Of a DNA stretch of 64,000 nucleotides, positions 24,827 to 34,551 are shown piece after piece (the first letter of the stretch is position 1; each line of letters starts with the position of its first letter). The notes beneath the pieces are model-generated. The model worked only from the letters and a program-made list of their open reading frames with translations, had not been told where the DNA came from and ran no database searches. The stretch is from Anaeromyxobacter sp035686075. Its GTDB lineage: Bacteria > Myxococcota > Myxococcia > Myxococcales > Anaeromyxobacteraceae. A program made the position numbers and the translations under genes. The stretch is from positions 98,156-162,155 of the forward strand of contig DASRZU010000007.1 of the NCBI GenBank assembly GCA_035686075.1. Reading direction: 5' to 3'.

Positions 24827-27160
24827 ATGACCAGGACCACCACCTTCGCCCGGATCTGGATCGGCTTCGGGGCCGCTGCCGCATCGGCCGTCTCCCTGGG
24901 TGCGCTCGGGGCGCTCTCGGCCGCGAGGCAGGCTCCGGGTTTCGCCATGGCGGCGATCGCCCTCGGGGGCGCGCTCGTGCTCGCCTTGGGCGCCTGGGCC
25001 GCCGCCTCGGCGAGGCGCGCGGCGCGCGCCCTTTCCGAGGAGGCGGCCCGGGTGGGCGAGGCGGTGGCGGCCGGAAAGCTCGATGCGCGCTTCGAGGTCA
25101 GCCGCCTGTCGCCCGAGGCCCGCGGGGCCCTCGAGCGGACGAACGGCGCGCTCGAGTCGCTCTCGCGCTCCTTGGAAGCCCTGACGGGCGGGCTCGCTTG
25201 CCTTTCGAGAGGCGAGCTCCCCTCTCCAAAGGGCGCGCGCCCGGCCGTCCTTCACCCCCGGGCGAAGGAGGCCCTGGACGGCGCCACCGCCGCGGCCGCC
25301 GCCTGCTGGGATGAACTGCGGGCGCTCGCCGCCGCCGCCGGCGCGGAACAGCCGGACCTCAGGGTGGAGAAGAACCACTCCGGACGCTTCGGGGAGGCGG
25401 TGACGGGAGTCCAGAAGGCCCTGCAGAGGCTCAAGGAGAGGGCCCACTGGTACCAGGAGATCCTCGATGCCCTCCCCTTCCACCTCTCGGTGACCGACCG
25501 CGAAATGCGCTGGACGTACGTCAACGCGCCGGTGGAGAGGTTTCTGGGGGTGAAGCGGAGGGAAGTCCTCGGCAAGCCCTGCGAGAACTGGAACGCGGAC
25601 AACTGCCGCACCGAGAACTGCGGCATCGCACGGCTGCGGAAGGGCCTCTCCACCACCACCTTCAGGCAAGAGGGCCGCCACTTCCGGGTCGACGCCGCCC
25701 TCCTCAAGGACCCCAAGGGCGAGACCGTCGGCCATCTCGAGGTGGTGCAGGACGTGACCCCGCTCGCCCGGCTCACCGAGTACCAGCGGGCCGAACTCGA
25801 GCGCCTCTCCGAGAACCTGGTCCAGCTCGCGGCCGGCGACCTGGCCATCGAGACCGAGGTCGCCGAGGGCGACGATCACACCCGCGAGGCCCACGAGCAG
25901 TTCCTGGCCGCCGCCAAGAGCCTCGACCAGGTCCGCTCGGCGATGGCCGCGCTCGTCCTCGACTCGACTCGGCTGGCCGACGCGGCGGTGGCCGGGCGCC
26001 TGAGCGAGCGGGCCGACGCGAGCGCCCACCGGGGCGAGTACCGCAAGGCGGTGGAGGGCGTGAACCGCTTGCTCGACGCGGTGACGGCCCCCATCCACGA
26101 GGCCTCCCGCGCCCTCGACCAGCTCGCCTTGCGCGACCTCCACGCCCGCGTCGAGGGGAGCTACCCGGGCGACCACGCCCGCATGAAGGAGTCCGTGAAC
26201 GCCGCCGCCCAGGCCCTCCACGACGCCCTCGCCCAGGTCTCGGAGGCGGTCGAGCAGGTCTCCTCCGCCGCCACCCAGATCGCCGCCTCCTCCCAGGCGG
26301 TGGCCTCGGGCGCCTCCGAGCAGGCCGCCTCCCTGGAGGAGACCTCCTCCTCGATCGAGTCGGTGGCCAGCATGACGAAGCAGTCCGCCGACAACGCCCA
26401 GCAGGCCAACCATCTGGCGGAGGTCGCGCGCGCCGCCGCCGGCCAGGGCACTTCGGCCGTGGAGCAGATGCAGAGCGCCATGGCGAGGATCCGGGCCTCG
26501 GCCGAGGGGACCTCCCAGATCATCCGCGACATCAACGACATCGCCTTCCAGACCAACCTCCTCGCCCTGAACGCAGCCGTCGAGGCCGCGCGGGCGGGGG
26601 AGGCGGGCCGCGGGTTCGCGGTGGTCGCGGAGGAGGTGCGGTCCCTGGCGCTCCGCGCCAAGGAGGCCGCCATGAAGACCGAGGAGCTCATCCGCCAGTC
26701 GGTGAAGGAGGCCGGCCAGGGCGAGGTGACCGCCAAAGAGGTGGCCGGCAAGCTGGCCGAGATCGCCTCCGGGATCTCGAAGGTCACGGACATCATCTGC
26801 GAGATCGCCGCCGGGGCGAAGGAGCAGGCGAGCGGCATCGATCGGGTCAATCGCTCGGTGGCGGAGATGGACAAGGTCACCCAGCAAAATGCCGCCAGCG
26901 CCGAGGAGTCCTCGTCCGCGGCGAGCGAGCTCTCGAGCCAGGCCGAGGAACTCGCCAGCATGATCGCCGGCTTCAAGCTCGACCGCGGCGGCCGGGGCGC
27001 CGAGCCGCCCAAGCCCGCCGCCCCCCTTCCCCCCGCGGCTCCGCACCGCCGCAACGGCTCGAACGGCGCGCAGGCCCCTTCACCCCCGCACCCGAGGGAC
27101 GGCCGGGACGCCGAGAGGCTCTTCCCCATGGACGACCCGGGCGACATCCGAGACTTCTAG
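24827..27160 (+). CDS. Methyl-accepting chemotaxis protein with Cys-rich PAS domain
   Basis: A 777-residue chemoreceptor. Two N-terminal hydrophobic segments (about residues 10-60) with only a very short periplasmic link suggest sensing inside the cell. Then come a HAMP-like segment, a PAS domain (about 205-330) containing CENWNADNCRTENCG, further HAMP-like linkers, and the MA signalling domain with the conserved hairpin tip (FQTNLLALNAAVEAARAGE). The C-terminal tail is Pro-rich and ends LFPMDDPGDIRDF, an acidic/aromatic ending rather than the enterobacterial NWETF. Cytoplasmic or membrane-near PAS sensing fits redox or small-ligand detection. No che genes are adjacent. The ATG lacks an obvious ribosome binding site. 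Confidence 0.92.
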   Translation: MTRTTTFARIWIGFGAAAASAVSLGALGALSAARQAPGFAMAAIALGGALVLALGAWAAASARRAARALSEEAARVGEAVAAGKLDARFEVSRLSPEARGALERTNGALESLSRSLEALTGGLACLSRGELPSPKGARPAVLHPRAKEALDGATAAAAACWDELRALAAAAGAEQPDLRVEKNHSGRFGEAVTGVQKALQRLKERAHWYQEILDALPFHLSVTDREMRWTYVNAPVERFLGVKRREVLGKPCENWNADNCRTENCGIARLRKGLSTTTFRQEGRHFRVDAALLKDPKGETVGHLEVVQDVTPLARLTEYQRAELERLSENLVQLAAGDLAIETEVAEGDDHTREAHEQFLAAAKSLDQVRSAMAALVLDSTRLADAAVAGRLSERADASAHRGEYRKAVEGVNRLLDAVTAPIHEASRALDQLALRDLHARVEGSYPGDHARMKESVNAAAQALHDALAQVSEAVEQVSSAATQIAASSQAVASGASEQAASLEETSSSIESVASMTKQSADNAQQANHLAEVARAAAGQGTSAVEQMQSAMARIRASAEGTSQIIRDINDIAFQTNLLALNAAVEAARAGEAGRGFAVVAEEVRSLALRAKEAAMKTEELIRQSVKEAGQGEVTAKEVAGKLAEIASGISKVTDIICEIAAGAKEQASGIDRVNRSVAEMDKVTQQNAASAEESSSAASELSSQAEELASMIAGFKLDRGGRGAEPPKPAAPLPPAAPHRRNGSNGAQAPSPPHPRDGRDAERLFPMDDPGDIRDF

Positions 27161-27566
27161 GGCGTTAGGAAGGCGCGCCGCCGTCACCCGTTCGCCTCCC
27201 TTCCCTCAAGGCAGGCGAGCCCTCGGCCCTCTCTTCAAGCCTCCCGCGGCGGCTCTCCACCTCTTCGCCCCTTCCCAGCGCCCGCCGCGGCCCTGGCGAT
27301 GCCTTCGTGCCTTTCGGCGCGTCTCAGGGGGCGGCCAAGGCCTAGGGCCCGGGTAATAACCAGCCATCCTCGCTCGGCTTTTCCGCCACGAGGGGCGATC
27401 TTTCGGCCCGATCGATATCGTCCGCTATTCCCGCTCCGAGTGTAACCGTTCTTGAGCGCCGTCACGATCGGTGGACCCGCGACTGTGGTAAGCGTCTGTA
27501 ATGAACCCCGAGTTGGGGTAGCCGACTGTGCGAGCCCGTACGGACTTGGGCCGCGCGGGGAGTGAG
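27161..27566. other. Intergenic region upstream of the PilZ/FeeM gene
   Basis: About 400 bp without a credible gene on either strand. Two CGACTGTG octamers (near 27480 and 27523) flank an AACCCCGAGTTGGGG-like inverted repeat just before the PilZ gene. I see no recognisable promoter or riboswitch. Confidence 0.4.
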
Positions 27567-29132
27567 ATGAATCCCACAAGCCTGCAGGTACTGGAGCTTG
27601 AGTCGGGGGGGAAAGAAGAGAGGGCTTCGGAAGAGGGGGGCGCCTACCTCCGGTCCCCTGCTGCCCATCCCCACGGACTCCAGCGGCCCGAGCGAATTCA
27701 CGGAGCCGTCGACCCTGCCGACGTCCACCCGGGCGACCCGGTCGAGGTGCACCTTGGAGTCCCCGGCCGGCACGATCGGCCGGTGCCCTCGCGCGTCTCG
27801 CGGATCAGCCCCCTCGGCGTGGAGCTCGTCCGGCCCAGGGAGCTCTCGGGGGTGCGGGCCGGGACGGCGATCGACCTCACGCTCCGCATCGGGACGAGCG
27901 TGAGCGACTTCCGTTCCGTCCCCGTCCTCGCCACCGCGAGGGAGCACGGCGACGAGCTTCTGGCCCTCCGCTTTGAGGCGCGACGCCCCTCCCTGGTGCG
28001 CGGGGAGCAACGCGGCGCGTCTCGCTGGGTCTGCCTCCCCGAGTACCCCCCCACCGGCATCGCTCCGAACGCCGTTCGCTACGAGGATTTCGTCTACTTC
28101 CGGGTGGTCGACGTCTCCTGGAGCGGGATGCAGCTCGAGACGAGCCTGCGGAACAAGTTCCTCGTCCCCGGGGTGGAGCTCGAGAGCACCTGCACCTTCC
28201 CCACCCTGGGCCAGGTGCACCTCGTGCTCCGGATCGTCCATGCGCGGGTGATCAATCGCGGTGACAAGCAGGTCCTGGGCCTCGGGGTCAAGTACTCCTC
28301 CCGGAGCCGGGCCGCGGTGGACACCATCGGCCAGTACCTTCTGCGATTCGGCAGCGGCCCCACCGTCCAGGAGCTGTGCGCGGAGGGCTTCCGGATCCGC
28401 TTCTCCAGCCGGTCCCTCGACTTCTGCTCCATCCGGACCGAGGAGGAGTACCGGGAGGTCCTGCGCCTCCGTCGACTGGCCTACGTACACTCGCGCAAGG
28501 TCTCGGCCGATGCCAAGGACGTCGACATGGCCGACTCCTACGACCGGAGCTCGCGCATCCTCGTGGCCAAGCACCGGGGCCGGGTGGTGGGCACGGCCCG
28601 CCTCATGTTCCCGCGGTCGGAGGGGGAGCGCCTGAACCACGAGGACTTCCTCGATCTTCCCCCGGGGCTCCCCCCGCGGCAGGAGCTCGTGGAGGTGTTC
28701 AAGACCTGCACCCACCCCGGCTACCGCGGCAGCGACGTCTTCTACACCCTCCTCATGCACGTCGGGCTGAACATCCTCCAGTCCGGGCGCCGCTACGCGC
28801 TCATGAGCGCCACCGATTCCCTCGCCCCCATCTACGAGCGCTTCGGTTTCAGGAGGGTGGGGGTCTCCTACCAGCACCCGGCCATGCGCCTCCGCCACCA
28901 CCTCATGATCCTCGACGTCGGCCGGGTGGTGGCCGGCCGCGGGATCAACCCCCTCTTCTGGAACCTGGTGGGCGGATGGGATCTGTGGAACTTCGGCAAG
29001 CTCTGCGGCATCGTGGCGATCGATCCCTGGACGGTGGTGCGGGTCCGGCTCTGGCGCCTTCTGCGCCCCGCCGCGGAGGTGGCCCGGGTACTGGTCGAGC
29101 GGAAGCTCAGGGCCCCGGCCGCGCCCCGCTAG
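27567..29132 (+). CDS. Tandem PilZ-domain protein with FeeM-like N-acyl amino acid synthase (GNAT) domain
   Basis: A 521-residue, three-part protein. The first PilZ-like domain is degenerate (RVSRISPLGVEL lacks the Asp of the DxSxxG motif). The second is canonical, with RGASR before it and VVDVSWSGMQLE as the DxSxxG loop, so c-di-GMP binding is plausible. The C-terminal half matches the FeeM/N-acyl amino acid synthase GNAT branch: EYREVLRLRRLAYV, RILVAKHRGRVVGTARLMFP and LMSATDSLAPIYERFGFRRVG. Such enzymes make N-acyl amino acids from acyl-ACP. The ATG at 27567 follows GGGGAG. The gene converges on an HD-GYP kinase, 22 bp apart, suggesting a c-di-GMP link. Confidence 0.82.
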   Translation: MNPTSLQVLELESGGKEERASEEGGAYLRSPAAHPHGLQRPERIHGAVDPADVHPGDPVEVHLGVPGRHDRPVPSRVSRISPLGVELVRPRELSGVRAGTAIDLTLRIGTSVSDFRSVPVLATAREHGDELLALRFEARRPSLVRGEQRGASRWVCLPEYPPTGIAPNAVRYEDFVYFRVVDVSWSGMQLETSLRNKFLVPGVELESTCTFPTLGQVHLVLRIVHARVINRGDKQVLGLGVKYSSRSRAAVDTIGQYLLRFGSGPTVQELCAEGFRIRFSSRSLDFCSIRTEEEYREVLRLRRLAYVHSRKVSADAKDVDMADSYDRSSRILVAKHRGRVVGTARLMFPRSEGERLNHEDFLDLPPGLPPRQELVEVFKTCTHPGYRGSDVFYTLLMHVGLNILQSGRRYALMSATDSLAPIYERFGFRRVGVSYQHPAMRLRHHLMILDVGRVVAGRGINPLFWNLVGGWDLWNFGKLCGIVAIDPWTVVRVRLWRLLRPAAEVARVLVERKLRAPAAPR

Positions 29133-29154
29133 AGGCCCCCCCCGCCGCCCTCGA

Positions 29155-31755
29155 TTAGGCTCCGGCGCTCCGGATCGCCTCGCCCGGCGCGACCCGGACC
29201 GCCCCGGCGACGTCCGGGTACTCCGGTCCCTCGCTGAAGTAGAGCTGCAAGAACGCCTGGGCCACCACCGGATCGAACTGCTTCCCCATGCAGCGGACGA
29301 TCTCGTCGATCGCCTGGCGGTGAGGGATGCCGGTGCGGTAGGGCCGGTCGCTCGTCATGGCGTCGTAGGAGTCGCACACCGCCAGGATGCGGGAGAGGAG
29401 CGGGACGCGGTCGGCCACCAGGCCGTCGGGGTAGCCGCCCCCGTCGAACCGCTCGTGGTGATGCAGGATGGCGCGCCCCACCTCCTCGAGCTCCGTCACC
29501 GCCGAGACGATGCGGGACCCGAGCTGGGCGTGCCGCTTGAAGACCTCCATCTCCGCGCCGCTCAGCCGGCCCGGCTTCTTCAGCACCAGCTCGGGCGTCC
29601 CGATCTTCCCGATGTCGTGGAGGATGCCGGCGATCCGGATGGTCTCGCAGGCCGCCTCCCCGAGCCCCAGCTCCCGGCAGACCTTCTCGGCGAGGGTCGC
29701 CACCCGGCGGGAGTGGCCGTGCGTGTACGGGTCCTTGGCCTCCACCGCCAGCGCGAAGGCCTCCATGGTCTCGATGAGCACCTTCCGCTTCGAGAGCACG
29801 AGGTCGAGGTTCACCTTGGCGAGGAAGGCGTTCTGGTCCACGAGCTCGCGCTCCATCCGCCCCTTGGCGAGGAGCGAGCGGATCCGCGCCCGCAGCTCCC
29901 GGGGGTTGAAGGGCTTCGCCAGGTAATCGTCCGCACCCTCCTCCAGCCCCTCGATCCTCGACTCGTAGTCGGCCCGGGCGGTGAGCAGCACGAAGGGGAG
30001 GTGCTGGGTGGCCGGGCGCGAACGGATCTCCCGGAGGAGGTCGGCGCCGGATCGGCCCGGCATCATGAGGTCGCTCACGATGAGGTCGGGCCGCTCCTTC
30101 TCGATCCGGGCCAGGGCCCCCTCCACGTCCTCGGCGGTCTGGACCCGGTACTCCTCGGCGAGGTGGCGCGACTCGTAGTCGAGCAGCTCCCGGTTGTCCT
30201 CCACGAGGAGCACGAGCGGGCGCGGGTCCTGCCCGGGCGACTCGGCCGGGCGGCTCGAGCCCGTCCGCATCGCGGCGGCGAGGAGGGGAACGGGCGTCGG
30301 CGCGGGCTCGGCGCGCGGGGAACAGGGCTCGCAGGAGGCCACCCGCTCCGAGGGGTAGACACCCGCGTCCACCGGCAATTCGACGGTGAAGGTCGACCCG
30401 TGCCCGGCCCGGCTCCACACGGACACCGACCCCATGTGCAGGTCGACGAGCTGCTTCACGAGCGAGAGGCCGATCCCCGTCCCGCCGGGGCGAAGCCGGG
30501 CCGATCCCTCGACCTGGTGGAAGCGATCGAAGATGCGGGGGAGATGCTCCTCCGGGATCCCCACTCCGCTGTCCTCGACCGAACAATAGAACCGCTCTCC
30601 CCGCAGGCCGCAGCGGACCGTCACCCGCCCGCGGGCGCCCTCCTCGCCGTCCGTGAACCGCAGCGCGTTGGAGAGGAGGTTCAGGACGATCTTCTCCAGC
30701 TTCAGGCGATCGACCGGGAACGGGGGAACCACGGACGCGGGGACGAAGTCGAGGTCGACGTGCTTGCTCTCCGCCAGGCCCCGCCCACCCTCGACCAGCT
30801 GCCTCAGCACCTGCAGGACGTCCACGGTCTCGAGCTGCAGACGCTCTCGCCGGGCGTCGAGGCGCGAGAGGTCGAGCAGGGTGTTGATCTCGACGAGGAG
30901 CCTCTGGGCGTTCCTGAGCGCCAGCTCGAGCTCGTCGCGAAGAGCGGGCGGGGTCGCGCTCGGGCCTTTGAGGGCGCTCTCCAGGGGGGCGATGATGAGG
31001 GTGAGGGGGGTGCGCAGCTCGTGGGAGACGTTGGTGAAGAAGTTGGTCTTCACCCGGTCGAGCTCGATCTGCGTCTCGATGAGCCTCTTCTGCGCGTCGA
31101 GCTCGCGCTTCTCGCTCAGGAAGGCCCGGACGTCGAGGCCCATCCGCCCGCGGAAGAGGACGATGAGGAGCGCCCCGACCACCGTGACGCTGATGAGCTC
31201 CGCCCCCTGGACCGGCCCGCCCCGCCACTCGACGACCCACTGCACCGCCACGCACAGGCCGAAGCTCGCGAGCGCGCCAAGCACTGACTGGCGGAGAAGG
31301 AGGACGCCCACCACCGCCAGGAGGAAGGCGTAGAAGTACGAGACCGTGGGCGACCACTCCACCGCCTTGGCTTCCAGGGTGGAGATCACCACCGTGCCCG
31401 CGAGCATCGGCAGCCGCGCCCAGGGGGTGCGCCGGATCGCCGGCGCGAAGTAGAGGAGCAAGAGCCCGAGGAAGAAGGCCGATCCCCCGAAGCGATAGGC
31501 CACCCAGCGGACGGCGGGCGCCTTCTGCAGCGGCAGGTCGACGAGGAAATAGTGCAGCACGAGCCCGAAGGCGATGGCAAGGAGCGCGGTCCGGCTCGCG
31601 ACCACGACGAGCCGCGCCTCGCGCTCGCGCCACATCTTCCGGTATGGGGTCCCCTCGAGCAGCAGCTCCGGCACGAGAGCGGTCCGGATCGCGTCGAGGG
31701 CCGGCGAATCGGTCCGCGAGCGAGCGGCTCTCCGCAGGCTGTCGCCCCGCTTCAC
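29155..31755 (-). CDS. Membrane hybrid histidine kinase with receiver and HD-GYP phosphodiesterase domain
   Basis: An 866-residue protein. Residues 48-205 hold about six membrane segments. The kinase core follows with phospho-acceptor His245 (NVSHELRTPLT), N box (LNLLSNALRF), G1 (VEDSGVGI) and G2 (GTGIGLSLV). After a Pro/Ala-rich linker comes a receiver (Asp562 in SDLMMPG, Lys614 in LAKPF), and then a full HD-GYP domain with HDIGKIG (about 713) and HHHERFDGGGYPDG (about 766). HD-GYP enzymes hydrolyse c-di-GMP, so this is a one-protein phosphorelay to second-messenger breakdown. It faces the PilZ/FeeM gene, a likely c-di-GMP responder. Confidence 0.93.
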   Translation of the reverse strand: MKRGDSLRRAARSRTDSPALDAIRTALVPELLLEGTPYRKMWREREARLVVVASRTALLAIAFGLVLHYFLVDLPLQKAPAVRWVAYRFGGSAFFLGLLLLYFAPAIRRTPWARLPMLAGTVVISTLEAKAVEWSPTVSYFYAFLLAVVGVLLLRQSVLGALASFGLCVAVQWVVEWRGGPVQGAELISVTVVGALLIVLFRGRMGLDVRAFLSEKRELDAQKRLIETQIELDRVKTNFFTNVSHELRTPLTLIIAPLESALKGPSATPPALRDELELALRNAQRLLVEINTLLDLSRLDARRERLQLETVDVLQVLRQLVEGGRGLAESKHVDLDFVPASVVPPFPVDRLKLEKIVLNLLSNALRFTDGEEGARGRVTVRCGLRGERFYCSVEDSGVGIPEEHLPRIFDRFHQVEGSARLRPGGTGIGLSLVKQLVDLHMGSVSVWSRAGHGSTFTVELPVDAGVYPSERVASCEPCSPRAEPAPTPVPLLAAAMRTGSSRPAESPGQDPRPLVLLVEDNRELLDYESRHLAEEYRVQTAEDVEGALARIEKERPDLIVSDLMMPGRSGADLLREIRSRPATQHLPFVLLTARADYESRIEGLEEGADDYLAKPFNPRELRARIRSLLAKGRMERELVDQNAFLAKVNLDLVLSKRKVLIETMEAFALAVEAKDPYTHGHSRRVATLAEKVCRELGLGEAACETIRIAGILHDIGKIGTPELVLKKPGRLSGAEMEVFKRHAQLGSRIVSAVTELEEVGRAILHHHERFDGGGYPDGLVADRVPLLSRILAVCDSYDAMTSDRPYRTGIPHRQAIDEIVRCMGKQFDPVVAQAFLQLYFSEGPEYPDVAGAVRVAPGEAIRSAGA

Positions 31756-32473
31756 GCTGGGAGTCCCCTAGACCGACAGAGTTCCCACCCGCCGCCCTTC
31801 CCACCGGTGGAGGGTTGATTGTAGCCCATCGAGGGACTACCGGCGAAGCGCCCGCTCGCTCGATGTCGCCGATATCGAGGGCGGGATGCGCCCACCTCGG
31901 CGCACTCCTGCGTAGGGCGGCACTCCCGGTTCACACAAAGGACGAAACGAACTTTGACCGGCCGATTGACCCGCGGTGTGTGAGCCTCCCGCTTTCATGT
32001 CGGTGGAGTGTGACGGAGGGGCCATTTCTTCGTGCCTCCCGAACGACCCCGAAACCCCAGTCCTTCGCCTCCCGTCGACCGAGAAGGATCGAGCCCCTTT
32101 GAGCTGCCCCGGCCATCGAGCCAAAACCCTTCGAAAATGGCTCAATCGTCGCTGAGCGGGGCGACGGCGGCGTTTCGCATCGGCGAAGCCATTCCGCTTT
32201 CCGCAGAGGCCCGACGACGCGTCGCCCACCCTTGTCACCTTGCGTCGAGGGCGACTCGGAGAGGCTCGGGAAGCGCTGCTCGCAGTTCACGGACTCTGCC
32301 ATGAGGCGACCCCAAGCCCTCTCTCCTTCGGGGGCGACCTTCCTCCGCCGCAGAGGGTCGCGGGCCTTGCGTCGGTAGTCAGCGCTCGCACCTTTCCGCC
32401 CACCGTGAATACCCTAGAGCGGGCGTCCGAGCGCTCGGGGAAATTCGATGGGCTTGCGGGCTGTACTTGGTTC
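31756..32473. other. Long intergenic region between the HD-GYP kinase and the bactofilin gene
   Basis: About 720 bp with only short, unsupported frames on both strands. Base composition is somewhat less GC-rich near 31930-32040. It presumably contains the divergent promoters of both flanking genes, but I can assign no box with confidence. Confidence 0.4.
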
Positions 32474-32956
32474 ATGGCACTCTGGAATAGCAAGCAAGAG
32501 CAGATGCCCTCGGCCGATTCCAGTCCTCTATCCGGCCCTTACCCCGATCTCCCACCGGCCAGGCGAGAGGACGCTCCCCCGCTCGCTCAACCACCCCGGC
32601 GTGAGGGGTCTACCGCCGCTCCGGGCAGCGACCTTCTCCTCGGTCCGAACGCAGAGTTCGACGGCAAGCTCACCTTCCGGGGAACGTTGCGGGTCGACGC
32701 GAAGTTCACGGGCTCCATCGTGAGCGACGACGTCCTCATCGTGGGCGAGCACGCCCGGATCGACGCCGAGATCTCCTGCGGCACGATCGTGGTGCACGGC
32801 GAGGTGAACGGGAACATCCGCGCCAGCTCCGGCGTCGAGCTCAGGCATACGGCCCGGCTCCGCGGCGACGTGACCTCTCCGGGAATCATGGTCGAGCGGG
32901 GCGCGCTCTTCCAGGGGTCCGTAAGGCAGAGCGAGAAGGCCGCGAAGAACTTCTGA
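32474..32956 (+). CDS. Bactofilin (polymer-forming cytoskeletal protein, DUF583)
   Basis: A 160-residue bactofilin. A disordered Pro/Ser-rich N-terminus of about 50 residues precedes the repetitive beta-helix core (LLLGPNAEFDGKLTFRGTLR, VDAKFTGSIVSDDVLIVGE, ARIDAEISCGTIVVHGEVNG), and a short basic tail ends the protein. Bactofilins self-assemble into nucleotide-free filaments that position cell-wall or chromosome factors. The ATG at 32474 is the first that leaves a normal N-terminal tail; its ribosome binding site is weak. It is monocistronic; the IS element begins 40 bp after its stop codon. Confidence 0.88.
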   Translation: MALWNSKQEQMPSADSSPLSGPYPDLPPARREDAPPLAQPPRREGSTAAPGSDLLLGPNAEFDGKLTFRGTLRVDAKFTGSIVSDDVLIVGEHARIDAEISCGTIVVHGEVNGNIRASSGVELRHTARLRGDVTSPGIMVERGALFQGSVRQSEKAAKNF

Positions 32957-32972
32957 AGGCTCCCCCCGCGCC

Positions 32973-32995
32973 AGCTACAGCCTGTCGGGGAATTC
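32973..32995. repeat. Extra copy of the IS left end
   Basis: These 23 bp (AGCTACAGCCTGTCGGGGAA...) match the left terminal repeat of the adjacent IS element except at two positions, in the same orientation and directly outside it. No equivalent is seen beyond the right end. Confidence 0.8.
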
Positions 32996-32996
32996 G

Positions 32997-33020
32997 TAGC
33001 TACAGCGTGTCGGGAAATTC
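32997..33020 (+). repeat. IS left terminal inverted repeat
   Basis: Begins TAGCTACAGCGTGTCGGGAA and is identical over 24 bp to the reverse complement of 34661-34684. Confidence 0.9.
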
Positions 33021-33153
33021 CGGTCCCATTTCGTGCGAACCGCCGGAGGGGGCGGGTTGGAAAAACCCATAGGAGTCGATCGCTTGGCCGCCGGGATCGA
33101 CATCACTGTGAGTTTATGGCACCTGGATGCTGTGACCTACGAGGAGGTCCAGC

Positions 33154-34551
33154 ATGCCGAAGAAACGGGGCAGCGGGAGCCGCCAGTCCGACCTGATCGA
33201 GCGCTCCAAGCGCCCAACGATTCCCATCGATCCGAACCACCGGCTGGTCGTTCTGACCGACGAGACGGACTGGACGGAGTTGGAAGAGCGCGTGGACGAG
33301 ATCCGGATGGGCAAGCTGAAGAACGCGGCCGGCAGACCGCCTCATCTTCGTGCCCTGATCGGGGCGCTTCTCTTGAAGGCGACCCGCGACATGACCTGGC
33401 GGGAAGCCGAGGACCTGATCCGCTACTACGCCCCGGCGCGGTATCTGTGTGGGCTGACCGAGACGGAGTGGTCACCGGACTTTACGACGCTGCACGACTT
33501 CGCGGTTCTCCTCGGGGAAGAGGGGGTGAAGCTCATCAACGAGTACGCGGTGAAGTGGGCGGTGGACGAAAAACTGGCGGACCCGCGCGTGATGGTGGGG
33601 GACACAACAGCACAGGAGGCGGCCATCCCCCACCCCAACGAAATGGGACTGATGGCCGCCTTCGTGACGTCGGTGGTAGCAGCCAGCAAGAGAGCCGGGA
33701 CGACATTTCAGCGCTTCGCCTCGAAGGTGAGGAAGCAAGTGAAGGCGGCACGCGAGAAGGTGCGGCATTACCGCCTGTTCGCCAAGGAGAAGTCGAAGGC
33801 AGCGAAGGACAAGATGGTGGCCGAGATGGCGAATGTCATCGAGACCATCAACGGACAGCTCGGCCGAGCAGTGGAGATAGCGCAGAAGAGGCCGAGCCGG
33901 GTGAGAAAGCACGGCGTCGTGGCCCGCGAGAAGCTCGTCCGGCTGCATCAGACGATGGCCAAGCTGGTACCGCAGATCCGGTATTGGCTGGAGACGGGCT
34001 TCGTGGCGGCGGACAAGATCATCAGCCTGCACATCCCGGAGCTGTACTCGATCGTCCGGGGCAAGGTGGGCAAGACGGTGGAGTTCGGGCTCAACTGGGG
34101 CATGGCGAGGTTACGGGGTGGTTTCCTGCTCGCGCGACTGGCAGTCGACCGGCGCGAGCTTCAGGACACGAAGTTCGCAGTGACGGCAGTGAAGGACCAC
34201 ATCGCGGTCTTCGGGAAGGCGCCTCGAGCGTACGCGTACGACAGGGGCGGCTACAGCGCGAAGAACATCGAGGCGCTGAAGAAGCTCGGGGTAGAGGACG
34301 TGGGCCTGGCCCCCCAGGGTCGCGCAGGTTGGGCGGTGAGTGGATCGACGAAGGAGGAGTTGGTCCAGGAGCGGGCGCTGGTCGAGGGTGGAATCGGAGC
34401 AGTGAAGAGCAGCCGGTACAACTTCCACCGGCCGCGGGCACGGTCGGTAAGGATGATGGGCGCCTACGGCCAGCTTGCGGTCTTGGGCTTCAACCTGAAC
34501 AAGCTGGTCCGCGGCCTGGCCATGCGGAGAAACATGGAGGTGGTCGGCTGA
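33154..34551 (+). CDS. IS transposase (DDE, IS4/IS5 superfamily)
   Basis: A 465-residue transposase. The acidic triad is visible: Asp150 in VMVGDTTAQEA, Asp363 in YAYDRGGYSAK and Glu411 in RALVEGGIGAVK. The last segment satisfies the R(3)E(6)K part of the signature of the IS4/IS5 superfamily (R407, E411, K418). A lysine-rich coiled-coil-like insert (about residues 180-260) separates the first two acidic residues, a layout seen in IS1182- and ISNCY-like enzymes. The exact family is uncertain. It appears intact, with an AGGAGG-containing upstream region and 109 bp between its stop and the right repeat. Confidence 0.88.
   Translation: MPKKRGSGSRQSDLIERSKRPTIPIDPNHRLVVLTDETDWTELEERVDEIRMGKLKNAAGRPPHLRALIGALLLKATRDMTWREAEDLIRYYAPARYLCGLTETEWSPDFTTLHDFAVLLGEEGVKLINEYAVKWAVDEKLADPRVMVGDTTAQEAAIPHPNEMGLMAAFVTSVVAASKRAGTTFQRFASKVRKQVKAAREKVRHYRLFAKEKSKAAKDKMVAEMANVIETINGQLGRAVEIAQKRPSRVRKHGVVAREKLVRLHQTMAKLVPQIRYWLETGFVAADKIISLHIPELYSIVRGKVGKTVEFGLNWGMARLRGGFLLARLAVDRRELQDTKFAVTAVKDHIAVFGKAPRAYAYDRGGYSAKNIEALKKLGVEDVGLAPQGRAGWAVSGSTKEELVQERALVEGGIGAVKSSRYNFHRPRARSVRMMGAYGQLAVLGFNLNKLVRGLAMRRNMEVVG

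Noticed and set aside
27161..27566. Search for a c-di-GMP riboswitch upstream of the PilZ/FeeM gene
   Set aside because: No GEMM core sequence or tetraloop-receptor pattern is present; only short repeats of CGACTGTG.
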